Assembly: GCF_900324485.2 (NCBI RefSeq)
Contig: NC_046640.1
Coordinates: forward strand, 18,256,173-18,320,172
Source of the DNA: Mastacembelus armatus
Taxonomy: Eukaryota > Chordata > Actinopteri > Synbranchiformes > Mastacembelidae
DNA: 64,000 nucleotides
Direction of reading: 5' to 3'
This document shows positions 9,136-20,266 of the stretch, piece after piece. The stretch's first letter is position 1. Each line of letters starts with the position of its first letter. Under the pieces are notes generated by a model. That model ran no database searches, had not been told where the DNA came from, and saw only the letters and a list, made by a program, of their open reading frames with translations. Made by a program: the position numbers and the translations under genes.

Positions 9136-11773
9136 TTTAACAGCAAACAGATCTTCTTCTTCTCCTTTCGGCTGCTCCCTTCAGGGGTCGCCACAGCGAA
9201 TCATCTGCCTCCATTTAACCCTATCCTCTGTATCCTCCTCACCCACACCAACTATCCTCATGTCCTCCTTCACTACATCCAAGAACCTCCTCTTTGGTCT
9301 TCCTCTAGGCCTCCTTCCTGGCAGCTCTAACCTCAGCATCCTTTTACCAATGTATTCACTGTCCCTCCTCTGAACATGTCCAAACCATCTCAATCTGGCT
9401 TCACATGATTTTTCTCCAAAACATCTAACATGAGCTGTCCCTCTGATGTCCTCATTCCTGATCCTATCCATCCTCGTCACTCCCAGAGAGAACCTCAACA
9501 TCTTCAGCTCTGCTACCTCCAGCTCTGCCTCCTGTCTTTTTCTCAGTGCCACTGTCTGTAAACCAGACAACATTGCTGGTCTCACCACTGTCTTGTCCAC
9601 CTTTCCTTTCATTCTTGCTGACACTCTTTTGTCACATATCACACCTGACATTTTCCTCCACCCGTTCCAACCTGCTTGCTACATTCCTGTCTAACTTCAT
9701 CTGTCAGCCTGTCCATCACCACAGCAAACAAGATGGGGCTCAAAGCCAATCCTTGGTGCAGTCCCACCTCCACCTTGAACTCTTCTGTCACCCCTACAGC
9801 GCACCTCACCATTGTCTTATAGCTCTCATACATGTCCTGCACCACTCGAACATACTTCTCTGCCACTCCAGATTTCCTCATACAAAACCATAGCTCCTCT
9901 CTCAGCACCGTCATACACTTTTTCTAAATCTACAAAGACACAATGCAGCTCCTTCTGGCCTTCTCTGTACTTCTCCACCAGCATTCTCAAAGCAAATATT
10001 GCATATGTGGTTCTCTTTCTTGGCATGAAACCATACTGCTGCTCACAAATGCTCACTTCTGACCTCAGCCTAGCCTCGACTACTCTTTCCCATAACTTCA
10101 TTGTGTGACTCATCAGCTTTATTCCTCTGTAGTTTCCACAACTCTGCATGTTGTTCTTAAATATGGGCACCAGTACACTTCTCCTCCATTCCCCAGGCAT
10201 CCTCTCACTCTCCAAGATCTTGTTAAGTAGTCCAATCAAAAACTCTACTGCCACCGCTCCTAAACACTTCCATAACACCACGGGTATGTCATCAGGACCA
10301 ACTGCCTTTCCACACTTCATCCTGTTCAACGCCGTCCTCACTTCATCCTTACTGATCTTTGCTACCTCTTGCTCCACAACAGTCACCTCTTCTACTCTGT
10401 GCTCTCTAACATTTTCCTCATTCATCAACTCTTCAAAGTATTCCTTCCATCTTTCCATCACACTTGTGGCACCTGTCAACACATTTACATCCCTGTCCTT
10501 AATCACCCTAACCTGCTGCACATCCTTCCCATCTCTGTCTCTGCCTCACCAACATGTACCAACCTATGTGTCCAACCTATCATACAAATCCTCATACGCC
10601 CTTTGTTTGGCCTTTGCCACCTCTACCTTCACTTTGCGCTGCATCTCTCTGTACTCCTGTCTGTTCTCTTCTGTCCTCTCAGTGTCCCACTTCTTCTTAG
10701 CTAACCTTTTCCTCTTAACACACTCCTGAACTTTCTCATTCCACCACGAAGCCTCCTTATTTTCTTTCCTCTTTCCAGATAACACACCAAGTACCCTCCT
10801 ACCTGTCTCCCTGATCACTTTAACTGTAGCTGTCCAGTCATCTGGAAGAACCTCCTGACCTTCCAGAGCCTGTTTCAGCTCCTCCCTGAAAGCCACACAA
10901 CACTCTTCCTTTTTCAACTTCCACCACTTGGTCCTCTGCTCTCCCCTTGTCCTCTTCATCTTCCTCACCACCAGAGTCATCCTACACACCACCATCCTAT
11001 GCTGTCTGGCTACACTCTCCCCAACCACTACTTTGCAGTCACTAATCTCTTTCAGGTGGGAACGTCTGCACAAGATGTAATCAGCTTGTGTGCTCCTGCC
11101 TCCACTCTTATATGTCACCATATGCTCCTCCCTTTTCTGGAAAAGTGTGTTCACTACAGCCATTTCCACCCTTTTTGCGAAGTCTACCACCATCTGTCCT
11201 TCTGCATTCCTGTCCTGCATACCAAACTTACCCATCACTTCCTCATCAACCTAGCAAAATCCTCCTTCAGGATAACTCCTACTCCATTCCACTTTCCATC
11301 CACACCATGATAAAATAGCTTGAACCCTGCTCCTAATCTATAGGCCTTGCTACCTTTCCACCTGGTCTCCTGAATACACAAGATATCCACCTTTCTTCTC
11401 TCCATCATATCAACCAACTCTCTAGTTTTCCCTGACAAAGTTCCTACATTCAAAGTCCCTACTCCTTCACTACTGCCCTTTCTCTTCTCTCTTTGCCTAC
11501 AAACACGCCTTCCTCCTCTCCTTCTTCAACCAACAGTAGTCCAATTTCCACTGGCACCCTGTAGGTTAACAGCACCAGTGGCTGTCGTTGCTAATCCGGG
11601 TCGCGACCGATCCGGTATGGAAGTTGTATTTGTGATTCGCATGTTTGATTTGGCTGAAATTTTACGTCAGATGCCCTTCCTGACACAACCCTCTGCATTT
11701 ACCTGGACTTGGGACTGGCACATGAAGACACTGGATTGTGCCCCCCTGTGGTTGCATTTGACAGAAAATAGAT
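9136..11773. repeat. 17-bp target-site duplication around the LINE
   Basis: Left copy 9136-9152 and right copy 11757-11773 (tttgacagaaaatagat with three differences on the left) flank the RTE element. The uninterrupted site is visible at about 33785, 38395 and 41730 as ctttgacagaaaatagatga. Confidence 0.8.
9153..11756 (-). mobile_element. RTE-clade LINE, copy 1 (defective)
   Basis: Non-LTR retrotransposon with an AP-type endonuclease followed by reverse transcriptase, of the RTE type related to CFDP2-like proteins. In coding order: endonuclease start (MNVGTLSGKTREL, QETRW) near 11453; then a deletion of about 220 bp relative to copy 2; endonuclease end with QADYILC and ARQHR; RT blocks KAVGPDDIP, NYRGIKL and FVDLEK near 10000; then MDRLTDEVRQE near 9700; and a C-terminal region with RWFGHVQRRDSEYIGKRML. 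The frame shifts after FVDLEKVYD, and the segment that should hold the catalytic FADD box is absent. Both lesions are shared by all three copies, so it is immobile. Confidence 0.88.
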
Positions 11774-12033
11774 GATCTGTTGTTATTTGTATGTTACATC
11801 TGTAAAGTAAATAAATGTATTCACATATAGAAAAGCAAAGTCACCACAGTTAAAATGTTAGTAAGTTCTGCTAAAAGATGCCAAACAACAATCAGGATCC
11901 TAATGTGAATTAACACATCACAGATAAAAGCAGTGTCCTGATATTGTGACCAGCACTAATCTGAAATGTTCACAGGAAACATATCAACACTTATTTATAC
12001 TAAAGACATTTTCTTGGTTAAATGTTACATGTT
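11774..12033. other. Spacer between LINE and L2-like tail
   Basis: Continuation of the family I upstream spacer after the LINE insertion. It matches 47875-48134, and also 33800-34070 where no LINE is present. No gene. Confidence 0.55.
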
Positions 12034-12368
12034 GCCTCACAGTAAGAAGGTTGTGGGTTCGCAACCCGGACTTTCTGTGTGGAGTTTGAATGTTCTCCTT
12101 GTGCTTGTGTGGGTTTTCTCCAGATACTCTGGTTTCCTCCCACAGTCCAAAAACATGTATGTCAGGTTGATTGGTGACTCTAAATTGCCCGTAGGAGTGA
12201 GTGTGAGTGTGTGAGTTTGTTTGTCTCTATATGTGGCCCTGTGATGGACTGGTGACCTGTCCAGGGTGTACCCCTGCCTTTCACCCAAAGAGAACTGGGA
12301 TAGGCTCCAGCAGATCCCTGTGAACCTGGTTCAGGAATAAGTGGGTATACAAAATAAATGAATGAATG
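12034..12368 (+). mobile_element. L2-like retrotransposon 3' tail or derived SINE
   Basis: Shows the widespread fish motif order gtgtggagtttgaatgttct, ggtttcctcccacagtccaa, attggtgactctaaattgcc, tgatggactggtgacctgtc, ggataggctccagcag, and ends in an (AATG)n tail, as expected of a 5'-truncated L2/Maui-type LINE or a SINE built on its tail. A probable 13-bp target duplication aatgttacatgtt lies at 12021-12033 and 12369-12381. Copy at 48135-48480. Confidence 0.7.
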
Positions 12369-12381
12369 AATGTTACATGTT

Positions 12382-12819
12382 TGTTTACAATGTGAAGACC
12401 TTTAATATGATGGATATGTGCATTTATGTCATTTTAAAATCATGAGCCAGTTGAAGATTTTCAAAAATGTCAACTTTGATTGTTTTTACAGCAAGTTTGT
12501 GTATGTGTGGTCTTAATGTCATATGTCAGATCAGTGGTCTGAAGGCTCCTAAACTGGTGACAAATGAAATGGAAAGAAAACTTTCTGAAGATGAACTTCT
12601 TGTTAGGCTCTAAGTTTTTAAAGTCAGTCTAATTTACTGTTTACTAATGTTCAGTGAGTTTACTGTCTGAGTAATTTAAATGAGATTGATAAATTAAAGA
12701 ACATGTAAAATCAACCAACTGTTCCCTGTTTACTCCAAAAGTAAACTGGTCTGAAATCATTAGTGGTCTGAGGGCTCCTCCTCTGGTGGCTTCATGTTAC
12801 AGGTTTTCAGGCACTGAGG
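12382..12819. other. Intergenic upstream of the V10 RSS
   Basis: No gene. 12480-12720 repeats at 48590-48840 and, in part, at 2455-2610. The last 60 bp (ggtctgagggctcctcctct...) form the 3' flank shared by all family II and Ib genes. Confidence 0.55.
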
Positions 12820-12858
12820 GGTTTTTGTTCAGGTCTACTGATGGTTTGTGTTATTGTG

Positions 12859-13304
12859 GTTGTCTGGCACAGTAATAAACTGCTGTGTCCTCCGTCTTCA
12901 GACTGTTCACCTTTAGATAAAGTTTACTGCTGGAGTCATCTCTGGAGATGGTGAATCTACTCTGGACTGACTGGGAGTAATGGATGGGACTACTAGCTGT
13001 GCCTATATATGCAACCCACTCCAGTCCTTTTCCAGGAGCCTGTCTGACCCAGGCCATGTAATAGCTGCTGAATGTGAATCCAGAGGCTGTACAGGTCAAT
13101 GTGTGGGATTCTCCAGGCCTTTTAACCACTGGTTCAGATTCTGTCAGAGTCTGACCATCAACACCTGTCAAGACAAACCAGAAAATAGTCAGTTGATGTA
13201 AGTTTGCACCTTCTTGAAAACAGATTGATTTCAAGCTTTGCAGATATTTTCTCACCTGCCCAGCAGATGGTTAAAAGCAGCAGTCCTGTCCTATAGTCCA
13301 TCAT
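12859..13304 (-). CDS. IGHV: V10: IGHV segment, family Ib (mosaic), intact
   Basis: Leader exon 13256-13304 and V exon 12859-13164 are of family I type ([19 protein letters not shown]). CDR1 [11 protein letters not shown]2 IGTASSP. Framework 3 is the Ib version: [16 protein letters not shown] and [12 protein letters not shown], where family I has [12 protein letters not shown] and SEDSAVYY-like residues. The RSS at 12820-12858 and the following 3' flank are those of family II (heptamer CACAATA, nonamer ACAAAAACC). One V body thus has another family's recombination signal. Confidence 0.9.
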
Positions 13305-13838
13305 GTTAAACTGTGTGTCCACTGTTCTGTCGTCCTCTCTGCAGTCAGATAAGTAGAGGTGGAAGACATCTGAGTTTTGCATTGACTCCTCCTCTCAGGA
13401 AGGAGTGAACCAGACTGGTCATCATAGACCTTGTTTGATAAATTTAAAAAATATATGAATTTGAATTGAATTTGTGTAGTTGCCAAAGGTCGACTCTTAT
13501 CTGGTGACAAAAGCACATCACAGACCTGAGACGTGATTGGAGGAATTTCACTGAAATAAAAGCAAAGAGATCTATTTTTATTTCCCTGACAGAAAATCTT
13601 CACTGAAAAAACTGTTAATAGAATAATATAAATTAAAGTTTTGCTCTTTAACTCATTGGAAGAGACAATGCAGTTGGTTTGAGTCATGAAGTTTCAGTTT
13701 CTATCATATCAGTGAAGCTGACTAAAGAGAGCTAAAGATGGTAATTTCTTTATGATTTACTGAACTATGATAAAATCATTAGTGGTCTGAGGGCTCCTCC
13801 TCTGGTGGCTTCATATTACAGGTTTTCTGGCACTGAGG
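13305..13838. other. Intergenic V10-V11
   Basis: Holds the family I octamer-like element (13375-13382) and a spacer with a gtcgactcttatctggtgac block that recurs upstream of V16, V21, V24 and V44. No gene. Confidence 0.55.
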
Positions 13839-13877
13839 GGTTTTTGTTCAGGTCTAATGATGGTTTGTGTTATTGTG

Positions 13878-14313
13878 GGTCTCTTGCACAGTAATACACA
13901 GCAGTGTCTTCAGGCTGCATGTTCTGTCCGTTCAGAGTCGCTGTGTTGCTGGAAGAGTCTAAGTCAATACTGAACTTGTTCTTTAGTGAATCTTTGTAGT
14001 CTGAACTACCAGTATATTTCCTGCCAATCCACTCCAGTCCTTTCCCTGCAGGCTGTCTGATCCAAGCTGTGTAGTAGCTGCTCACAGAATAAGAGACCTG
14101 ACAGGTGATGGTCAGATGTTGACCTGGCTGCACAGTCACAGAGGCTGGCTGTGTCAGCTGTTCACATTTCACACCTGTTAAAAACATAAAAATAAAACAT
14201 ATTAAATATTGAATCAGTGTAATAGCAGTGAAGAGTCAGTGAGCTGTGATCATACTGTCTGCCTCAGTGAGACTCACAGGATCCAGCAGCAGCAGCAGAG
14301 CTACAGGGAACAT
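13878..14313 (-). pseudogene. IGHV: V11: IGHV family II, V exon open, leader frameshifted
   Basis: V exon 13878-14174 is fully open ([11 protein letters not shown]1 YSVSSYY, CDR2 KYTGSS, framework 3 KNKFSIDLDSSSNTATLNGQ, YYCARD). RSS 13839-13877 is class 2 and intact. The leader exon 14278-14313 is 36 nt, whereas family II leaders are 43 nt: seven bases encoding part of LAAG are missing. Normal splicing would therefore join out of frame and hit a stop at the first V codons. Octamer variant at 14390-14397. It would be rescued only if an unseen splice site restored the frame. Confidence 0.8.
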
Positions 14314-14599
14314 GGTTGGTGTTGGTGATGGGAACTTCTCTTCCTCTGCAGCAGACAGCAAGATATATGTGGGTCTCTGAGGAAATCCAGTTTGCATAGA
14401 GAAGGACACTGACAGTTGTAGAGGGAGGTTGGACTAATGTGTCAAATGTAGTCTTAGCTTTCGTTTTTATCATGAATATTTATTAGAATAATAGAGATAT
14501 TTCTTTGCTGATGACATAAATCTAGTTTATTTGAATGTGATTTGCAGAAAGCATATTTTTAATTTGGGTTGACATTTTACAGTGTTTCTATGCATTACA

Positions 14600-14902
14600 G
14601 TGGCTCTTGAACAAAATAATAAACAGCAGAATTTTCAGTTGTCGGAATGTTAATCTGCAGATAACGCTGCTGCCTACGGCTGTCACTGGAGCCAGCAGAC
14701 TGTTCTTGGACTGACCGAGAGTAGGAAGTGGTGATACTATCACTGCTGATGGTAGCAGCCCACTGCAGAACAGTGTACAGTTTGATCCACATGTTCCAGT
14801 TGTGGCCACTGAGTGCTGAATATGTGCATATCAGAATATAGGACTTTTTTAGGTGTTTTAACCACTGATTAAGACTCTGTCAGGGTTTGAAGCTCAGAGG
14901 AC
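14600..14902 (-). pseudogene. V12: old IGHV relic
   Basis: A degenerate V can be traced from ELQTLTES (framework 1) through WNMWIKL..LQWAATISSD (FR2/CDR2) and YSRSVQ to QRYLQINIPTTENSAVYYF (framework 3). The conserved second Cys is lost (YYFVQ), frames shift more than once, the leader is not visible and there is no RSS. Family I-like, much older than its neighbours. V26 is its duplicate. Confidence 0.75.
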
Positions 14903-15260
14903 ACAGAGATCTTTTTGGTGGTGGTACCGATTTTCAGATTTTTCAAATGAATAATGTTTATTTGATTAGCTGAGCTGATGGGCTTTCCACATGTTGGATA
15001 TGTCATGTAGAAATGTTCAAAAACAGTATATTTATACTTTAACACTTGTCTTTCAGAGTTAATAATAAACACACTAACTATCACAGTTAAATCATCTGGT
15101 GACTGATGACACTAAAAAAATGGGAGTGTCAAACCAAAACTGTTGTTTGAATAATCTCCATACCTTGGTATGCTTGTGTCTGTGTGTGTTTATGGATATT
15201 GGCATAATGTCTTTAGTGAATATTATTCAAATTCATATATTTACAGTATTTCTGAGTCAG
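14903..15260. other. Spacer between relics V12 and V13
   Basis: AT-rich, no gene; duplicated at 31413-31772. Confidence 0.5.
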
Positions 15261-15402
15261 TGTGTGTCTTTGGCACAATAATACACAGCAGAGTCCTCTG
15301 GTTTTAGATTAGACAGTCTCAGATACACCATGTTGCTGCCATCATCTCTGCTGATTTCTACACGTCCTCTCACACTGTTTGCATAAGTGTTTCTACTGGA
15401 AT
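15261..15402 (-). pseudogene. V13: IGHV relic, framework 3 only
   Basis: Open stretch [20 protein letters not shown] then [20 protein letters not shown], a clear V framework 3. Framework 1 to CDR2 are replaced by AT-rich DNA, and no good heptamer-nonamer pair follows. The framework residues ([18 protein letters not shown]) match no other family in the window. Copy V27 at 31773-31914. Confidence 0.75.
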
Positions 15403-16092
15403 CAGAATTATATGTAATGTAATTACATAATTACCTTGTAATATAATTAATGGTGATAAATATTAATATAATTAATGTAATTTTACAATGATCATTTGTA
15501 ATGTGTTGATCAGAATCACAATCAATCAAGAGGAAAAGAGCATTTAGTATATGAAGATCAACATTTACATGGATCAGTTAAAGACAAATACATCATCAGT
15601 AACTGTTAATATCCGATAAACCCAATAAAACCACCTCTGCTCTTATACACGTTTCAAAAGAGGGACTGTATTTTTTCTGTCTGTTAAATAGTCTGAACTC
15701 ACTCAGCCTGGGTATGTCTGTCTGATTTTTTTTTTTCTTCTTCCCCCTTTTAGAGCAATGGTCCAACCTGTTTGTGTTAAATTTTATCTTCAAATTGTAA
15801 CTGACAAAGAAAATTAGTATGGTTCATGTGCATGTGTGTGTAGAATCTGAGACTAGTAGAAAGAGAGGGAAAGAAAAAGCTTAAATATTAGTTTCATTCT
15901 TCTTTTTCTATCAGGACCAGTGTTTTAGTTAAATCTATGTTGGTGATTGGTGAATGTTCGTCAGTCCACACCTTGATCCACTGATTCTGTGTATTGCTCC
16001 TAAATTAATACTTGACATTTTGTTCCTAATCCAAAACAAAATACTTTGAAGCTGTGAGCTGATTTTGGTCCATCAATCCAAAATGACTGACA
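15403..16092. other. Intergenic V13-V14
   Basis: AT-rich, duplicated at 31915-32832 except for an extra 230 bp there. No gene. Confidence 0.5.
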
Positions 16093-16131
16093 GGTTTTTG
16101 TACAGCTGCTGAACCAACTCCAGTCACTGTG

Positions 16132-16577
16132 ACTGTCGAGCACAATAATAAACAGCAGAATCTTCAGTTTTCAGACTGTTCATCTGCAGATACAGCTGCT
16201 GTCTGTTGTTGTCTCTGGAGATGGTAAACCGGCCTTGGACTGACTGAGAGTAGTAGATGCTGCTACTACCACTGCTAATGTAAGCAACCCACTCCAGTCC
16301 TTTTCCAGAAGCCTGTCTGACCCAGCTCATATCGTAGCTGCTGAGTGAGAATCCCGAGCCTGTACAGGTCAATGTGTGGGATTCTCCAGGCCTTTTAACC
16401 ACTGGTTCAGATTGTGTCAGAGTCTGACCATCAACACCTGTCAAGACAAACCAGAAAATAGTCAGTTGATGTAAGTTTGCACCTTCCTGAAAACAGATTG
16501 ATTTCCAGCTTTGCAGATATTTTCTCACCTGCCCAGCAGATGGTTAAAAGCAGCAGTCCTGTCCTATAGTCCATCAT
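16132..16577 (-). CDS. IGHV: V14: IGHV segment, family I, intact
   Basis: Leader exon 16529-16577, V exon 16132-16437, RSS 16093-16131 (CACAGTG / 23 / ACAAAAACC). CDR1 GFSLSSYD and CDR2 ISSGSSS are shorter and more Ser-rich than in V1 or V5; FR2 is [16 protein letters not shown] (A-S-G-K where others have A-P-G-K). End YYCARQ. V28 is its duplicated counterpart but broken. Confidence 0.92.
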
Positions 16578-17203
16578 GTTAAACTGTGTGTCCACTGTTC
16601 TCTGTCGTCCTCTCTGCAGTCAGATAAGTAGAGGTGGAAGACATCTGAGTTTTGCATTGACTCCTCCCTGATAGAAGGTGACTGACTGCATTAAACAGAT
16701 CATTTTGCTTTTTTAGTGGGTTATGCTCTTTTGTTGTCCTGGTACAATAAGGATGAGAGTGGTTCATAACAGTCATTCAAATCTATTTGAACCCCAGAAT
16801 ATTTTATGCTGGACTTTTAAAAAAGTTATATAATTGTTGTGTTTAGTGGATTTTCTTTATTGGCTTCATACTGGATTGGATCATATTGAAAATATAGTGT
16901 TTTGTTGCAGATTTAACATGTTATTGTTTCCTAACTGTCTGGACACTATATTCTTCTTTATAAACATGTGGCCTAAGAGTCAACTGTGTCTTTGATACAT
17001 AAAAGTTTATTCTAAAGACATTAGTATTAACACCATCACCCTACACAAATCCTTTGATGTGGAATAAAATGGGCATTTTTACTTTTACATGTCAAGTTGT
17101 CAAAGTGTAAATATATAAGTATTTATAGGATTAAACGCAGGTTTATGCTGTTATTTAGAAAATATAGATGTCACCATGATCACTCCACATATTTCTTGGA
17201 GGA
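16578..17203. other. Intergenic V14-V15
   Basis: Family I promoter region followed by AT-rich sequence with no match seen elsewhere in the window. No gene. Confidence 0.5.
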
Positions 17204-17242
17204 GGTTTTTGCACAGCTGTTCCACTGTCTCCAGTCACTGTG

Positions 17243-17685
17243 TTGTCGAGCACAGAAGTAAACAGCAGAATCTTCTGTTGTCAGACTCTTGACCTGGAGG
17301 TACTGGGTGCTGCTGGGAACATCTTGAGTAAAAATGAAACGGCTTTGAAAGGAGCTGCCATAGCTTGGAGTGTTTGTATTTGTGTTTATCCACCCCATCC
17401 ACTCCAGAGCTTTCCCTGGTCTCTGCCTTATCCAGTTCATGCTGTAGCTGGTCATGGTATAACCAGATGTGGCACATGACATCTTCACTGTCTCTCCAGG
17501 TCTTTTCAGCACCGAGGGAGACTGGTCCAGTTTGATCTCACTCAAAACTCCTGTGAAAAAATATTCATTTAAACACTGAAAATATGAATCAAATTTAAAA
17601 CATGTTTTTTGCTTCTTTCATTTGTTGTCTTTGTTATGGTCTTACCATGAATGCTAACTAAAAATAATAAACTCCAGGGAAGCAT
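17243..17685 (-). CDS. IGHV: V15: IGHV segment, family III, intact, divergent
   Basis: Leader exon 17646-17685 (40 nt, [13 protein letters not shown]), donor GTAAGA, V exon 17243-17550 beginning [23 protein letters not shown]1 [11 protein letters not shown]2 [10 protein letters not shown]2 [16 protein letters not shown], end YFCARQ. RSS 17204-17242: CACAGTG, 23-bp spacer, nonamer GCAAAAACC (one mismatch). A perfect octamer lies at 17813-17820. It is the most diverged of the four family III genes and its surroundings are not copies of theirs. Confidence 0.9.
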
Positions 17686-17812
17686 ATTCTATTTTAGTAA
17701 AGACTGGAATTCAGTCTTCTTCTGATCAAAGACAGTCTAAGGTTTTTGAATCTCTCAGTTGTTCTGACTAAAACCAAACACTTTCTGATGTTGTGTTTAT
17801 AAAGAAGGCAGA

Positions 17813-17820
17813 ATTTGCAT
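17813..17820 (-). promoter_or_regulatory. Perfect octamer, V15 promoter
   Basis: ATTTGCAT on the + strand (ATGCAAAT on the coding strand), 128 bp upstream of the V15 ATG, next to the family III motif tagacctccctct. Confidence 0.7.
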
Positions 17821-18082
17821 AGACCTCCCTCTCCAGGTTTAAAAAGTGAACATGAAGGAAGTTGTATTGTGCGTCACCTGGTGCTTGTGATTTATGTAGA
17901 GTATATTAGCAACTGGAAAAAATGTGTAAAATACTGAATCCATGAAAACAACAACAACAAACTACATATAGTCCTCTGCATGAAAGTAAAGTAATATTAC
18001 AACATTTGAAAACATTGTTCCTGAGGTAAAACTAACATTTAGTACAGTCTTTGCTCAGTTACCCCCTTCCCTCCTGTATAAA

Positions 18083-18517
18083 TACAGTGCATTCAGAAAG
18101 TATCTAGACCCCCTTCACTCTGTTAAATGTTATGTTGCAGCCTGATGCTACAGTCTTCATTTAATTTATTTTCTTATCAGTCTACATTCAGTACCACATA
18201 ATGACAAAGTTAAAAAACAATTTTAGAAATGTCTGTCCCTATCCAACTGACTGACTGAGTCCAGGTGAGCAAATCTTGTCACACCCAAAAAAAAAAAAAA
18301 AAAATCCTGGTTGTAATTGCTGTAAGTACTGAGTAAGGCATCTGAATACTTATGCAAATGTGGCATTTAATTTCTTTTTATAAATTTACTGACATTATGA
18401 AGTACTGAGTGTAGTTTAATGAGGAAAATAAATAATTTAAATGTTTGTACTATCAGGCTGCAACATAACAAAACTGATAAAAGTGAAGTGAGTCTCAATA
18501 TGTAGTGAATGCACTAT
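18083..18517. mobile_element. Non-autonomous Tc1/mariner-like element (MITE), second copy
   Basis: Same TACAGTGCATTCAGAAAGTA start and mirrored end (GCACTATA, slightly changed) as 5532-6017, with a different middle including a poly-A run near 18285. No transposase. Confidence 0.7.
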
Positions 18518-18664
18518 ATGTTTAAAAACCGCTTCTCTCCTTCTCAGTGAACTATGATAAAATCATTAGTGGTCTGAGGGCTCCTCCTCTGGTGGCTTCA
18601 TGTTACAGGTTTTCAGGCACTGAGGGGTTTTTGTTCAGGTCTACTGATGGTTTGTGCTATTGTG

Positions 18665-19110
18665 AGTATCTGGCACAGTAATAAACTGCAGTGTCCTCCG
18701 TCTTCAGACTGTTCATCTTTAGATAAAGTTTACTGCTGGAGTCATCTCTGGAGATGGTGAATCTACCCTGGATTGACTGGGAGTAAAAGATATGCGAACT
18801 GCGAGTGTATATAAACGCAACCCAGTGCAGATCTTTTCCAGGAGCCTGTCTTACCCAGGCCATATAATAGCTGCTGAAGTCAAATCCAGAGCCTGTACAG
18901 GTCAATGTGTGGGATTCTCCAGGCCTTTTAACCACTGGATCAGATTGTGTCAGAGTCTGACCATCAACACCTGTCAAGACAAACCAGAAAATAGTCAGTT
19001 GATGTAAGTTTGCACCTTCTTGAAAACAGATTGATTTCAAGCTTTGCAGATATTTTCTCACCTGCCCAGCAGATGGTTAAAAACAGCAGTCCTGTCCTAT
19101 AGTCCATCAT
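18665..19110 (-). CDS. IGHV: V16: IGHV segment, family Ib, intact
   Basis: Leader exon 19062-19110, V exon 18665-18970. CDR1 [11 protein letters not shown]2 IYTRSSH. FR2 is unusual: [14 protein letters not shown], with D-L-H where all relatives have G-L-E. Framework 3 is the Ib form ([20 protein letters not shown]) and the end is YYCARY. RSS 18626-18664 is class 2, heptamer CACAATA, with one spacer change. Confidence 0.9.
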
Positions 19111-19710
19111 GTTAAACTGTGTGTCCACTGTTCTCTGTCGTCCTCTCTGCAGTCAGATAAGTAGAGGTGGAAGACATCTGAGTTTTGCATTGACTCCTCC
19201 TCTCAGGAAGGAGTGAACCAGACTGGTCATCATAGACCTTGTTTGATAAATTTAAAAAATATATGAATTTGAATTGTGTAGTTGCCAAAGGTCGACTCTT
19301 ATCTGGTGACAAAAGCACATCACAGACCTGAGACGTGATTCGAGGAATTTCACTGAAATAAAAGCAAAGAGATCTATTTTTATTTCCCTGACAGAAAATC
19401 TTAACTGAAAAAAACTGTTAATAGAATAATATAAATTAAAACTTTGCTCTTTAACTCATTGGAAGAGACAATGCAGTTGGTTTGAATCATGAAGAAGTTT
19501 CAGTTTCTAACATATCAGTGAAGCTGACTAAAGAGAACTAAAGATGCTCATTTCTGTCATTATAGAAGAATAATCTATTTTATATTGTTTACACATTTTC
19601 AGTTCACTTTACTTTTGCAACACTGTTTTCTGTGAACTATGATAAAATCATTAGTGGTCTGAGGGCTCCTCCTCTGGTGGCTTTATGTTACAGGTTTTCA
19701 GGCACTGAGG
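19111..19710. other. Intergenic V16-V17
   Basis: Same upstream block as V10, V24 and V44, then the common 3' flank of a family II gene. No gene. Confidence 0.5.
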
Positions 19711-19749
19711 GGTTTTTGTTCAGGTCTACTGATGGTTTGTGTTATTGTG

Positions 19750-20172
19750 GGTCTCTGGCACAGTAATACACAGCAGTGTCTTCAGGCTGCATGTTCTGTC
19801 CGTTCAGAATCGCTGTGTTGCTGGAAGAGTCTAAGTCAATACTGAACTTGTTCTTTAGTGAATCTTTGTAGTATGAACCACCAGTATATTTCATTCCAAT
19901 CCACTCCAGTCCTTTCCCTGCAGGCTGTCTGATCCAAGCTGTGTAGTAGCTGCCCACAGAATAAGAGACCTGACAGGTGATGGTCAGACGTTGACCTGGC
20001 TGCACAGTCACAGAGGCTGGCTGTGTCAGCTGTTCACATTTCACACCTGTTAAAAAGACAAACATCTTGTGTCACCAGTTATCAGGTTGTACTGCAGAAC
20101 ATGAAATACTGACTGAACTGATGACTCACATGATCCAGCTGCCAACAGCAGCAGCAGAGCTACAGACAACAT
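19750..20172 (-). CDS. IGHV: V17: IGHV segment, family II, intact
   Basis: Leader exon 20130-20172 (MLSVALLLLLAAGS), V exon 19750-20046. CDR1 YSVGSYY, CDR2 KYTGGS, framework 3 with TAILNGQNMQPED, end YYCARD. RSS 19711-19749 is class 2. Octamer variant at 20259-20266. It shares leader and flank with V29, about 14.9 kb away, from which it differs mainly in the CDRs. Confidence 0.92.
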
Positions 20173-20266
20173 TGTTTATGCTGAAACTGACGTGCTGTGA
20201 ACTGCACTGACAGTCTGATGTGAAGTTTTTATAGCTGAGTGAAAGGGAAGGTCACTAAGTTTGCAT

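Noticed and set aside
9446-10729. Long + strand frames rich in Ser, Pro, Leu and Phe
   Set aside because: They are antisense to the RTE LINE coding region and recur over the other LINE copies; shadows of the element.
12037-12288. Open frames on both strands of the L2-like tail
   Set aside because: Explained by the retrotransposon tail; no protein family visible.
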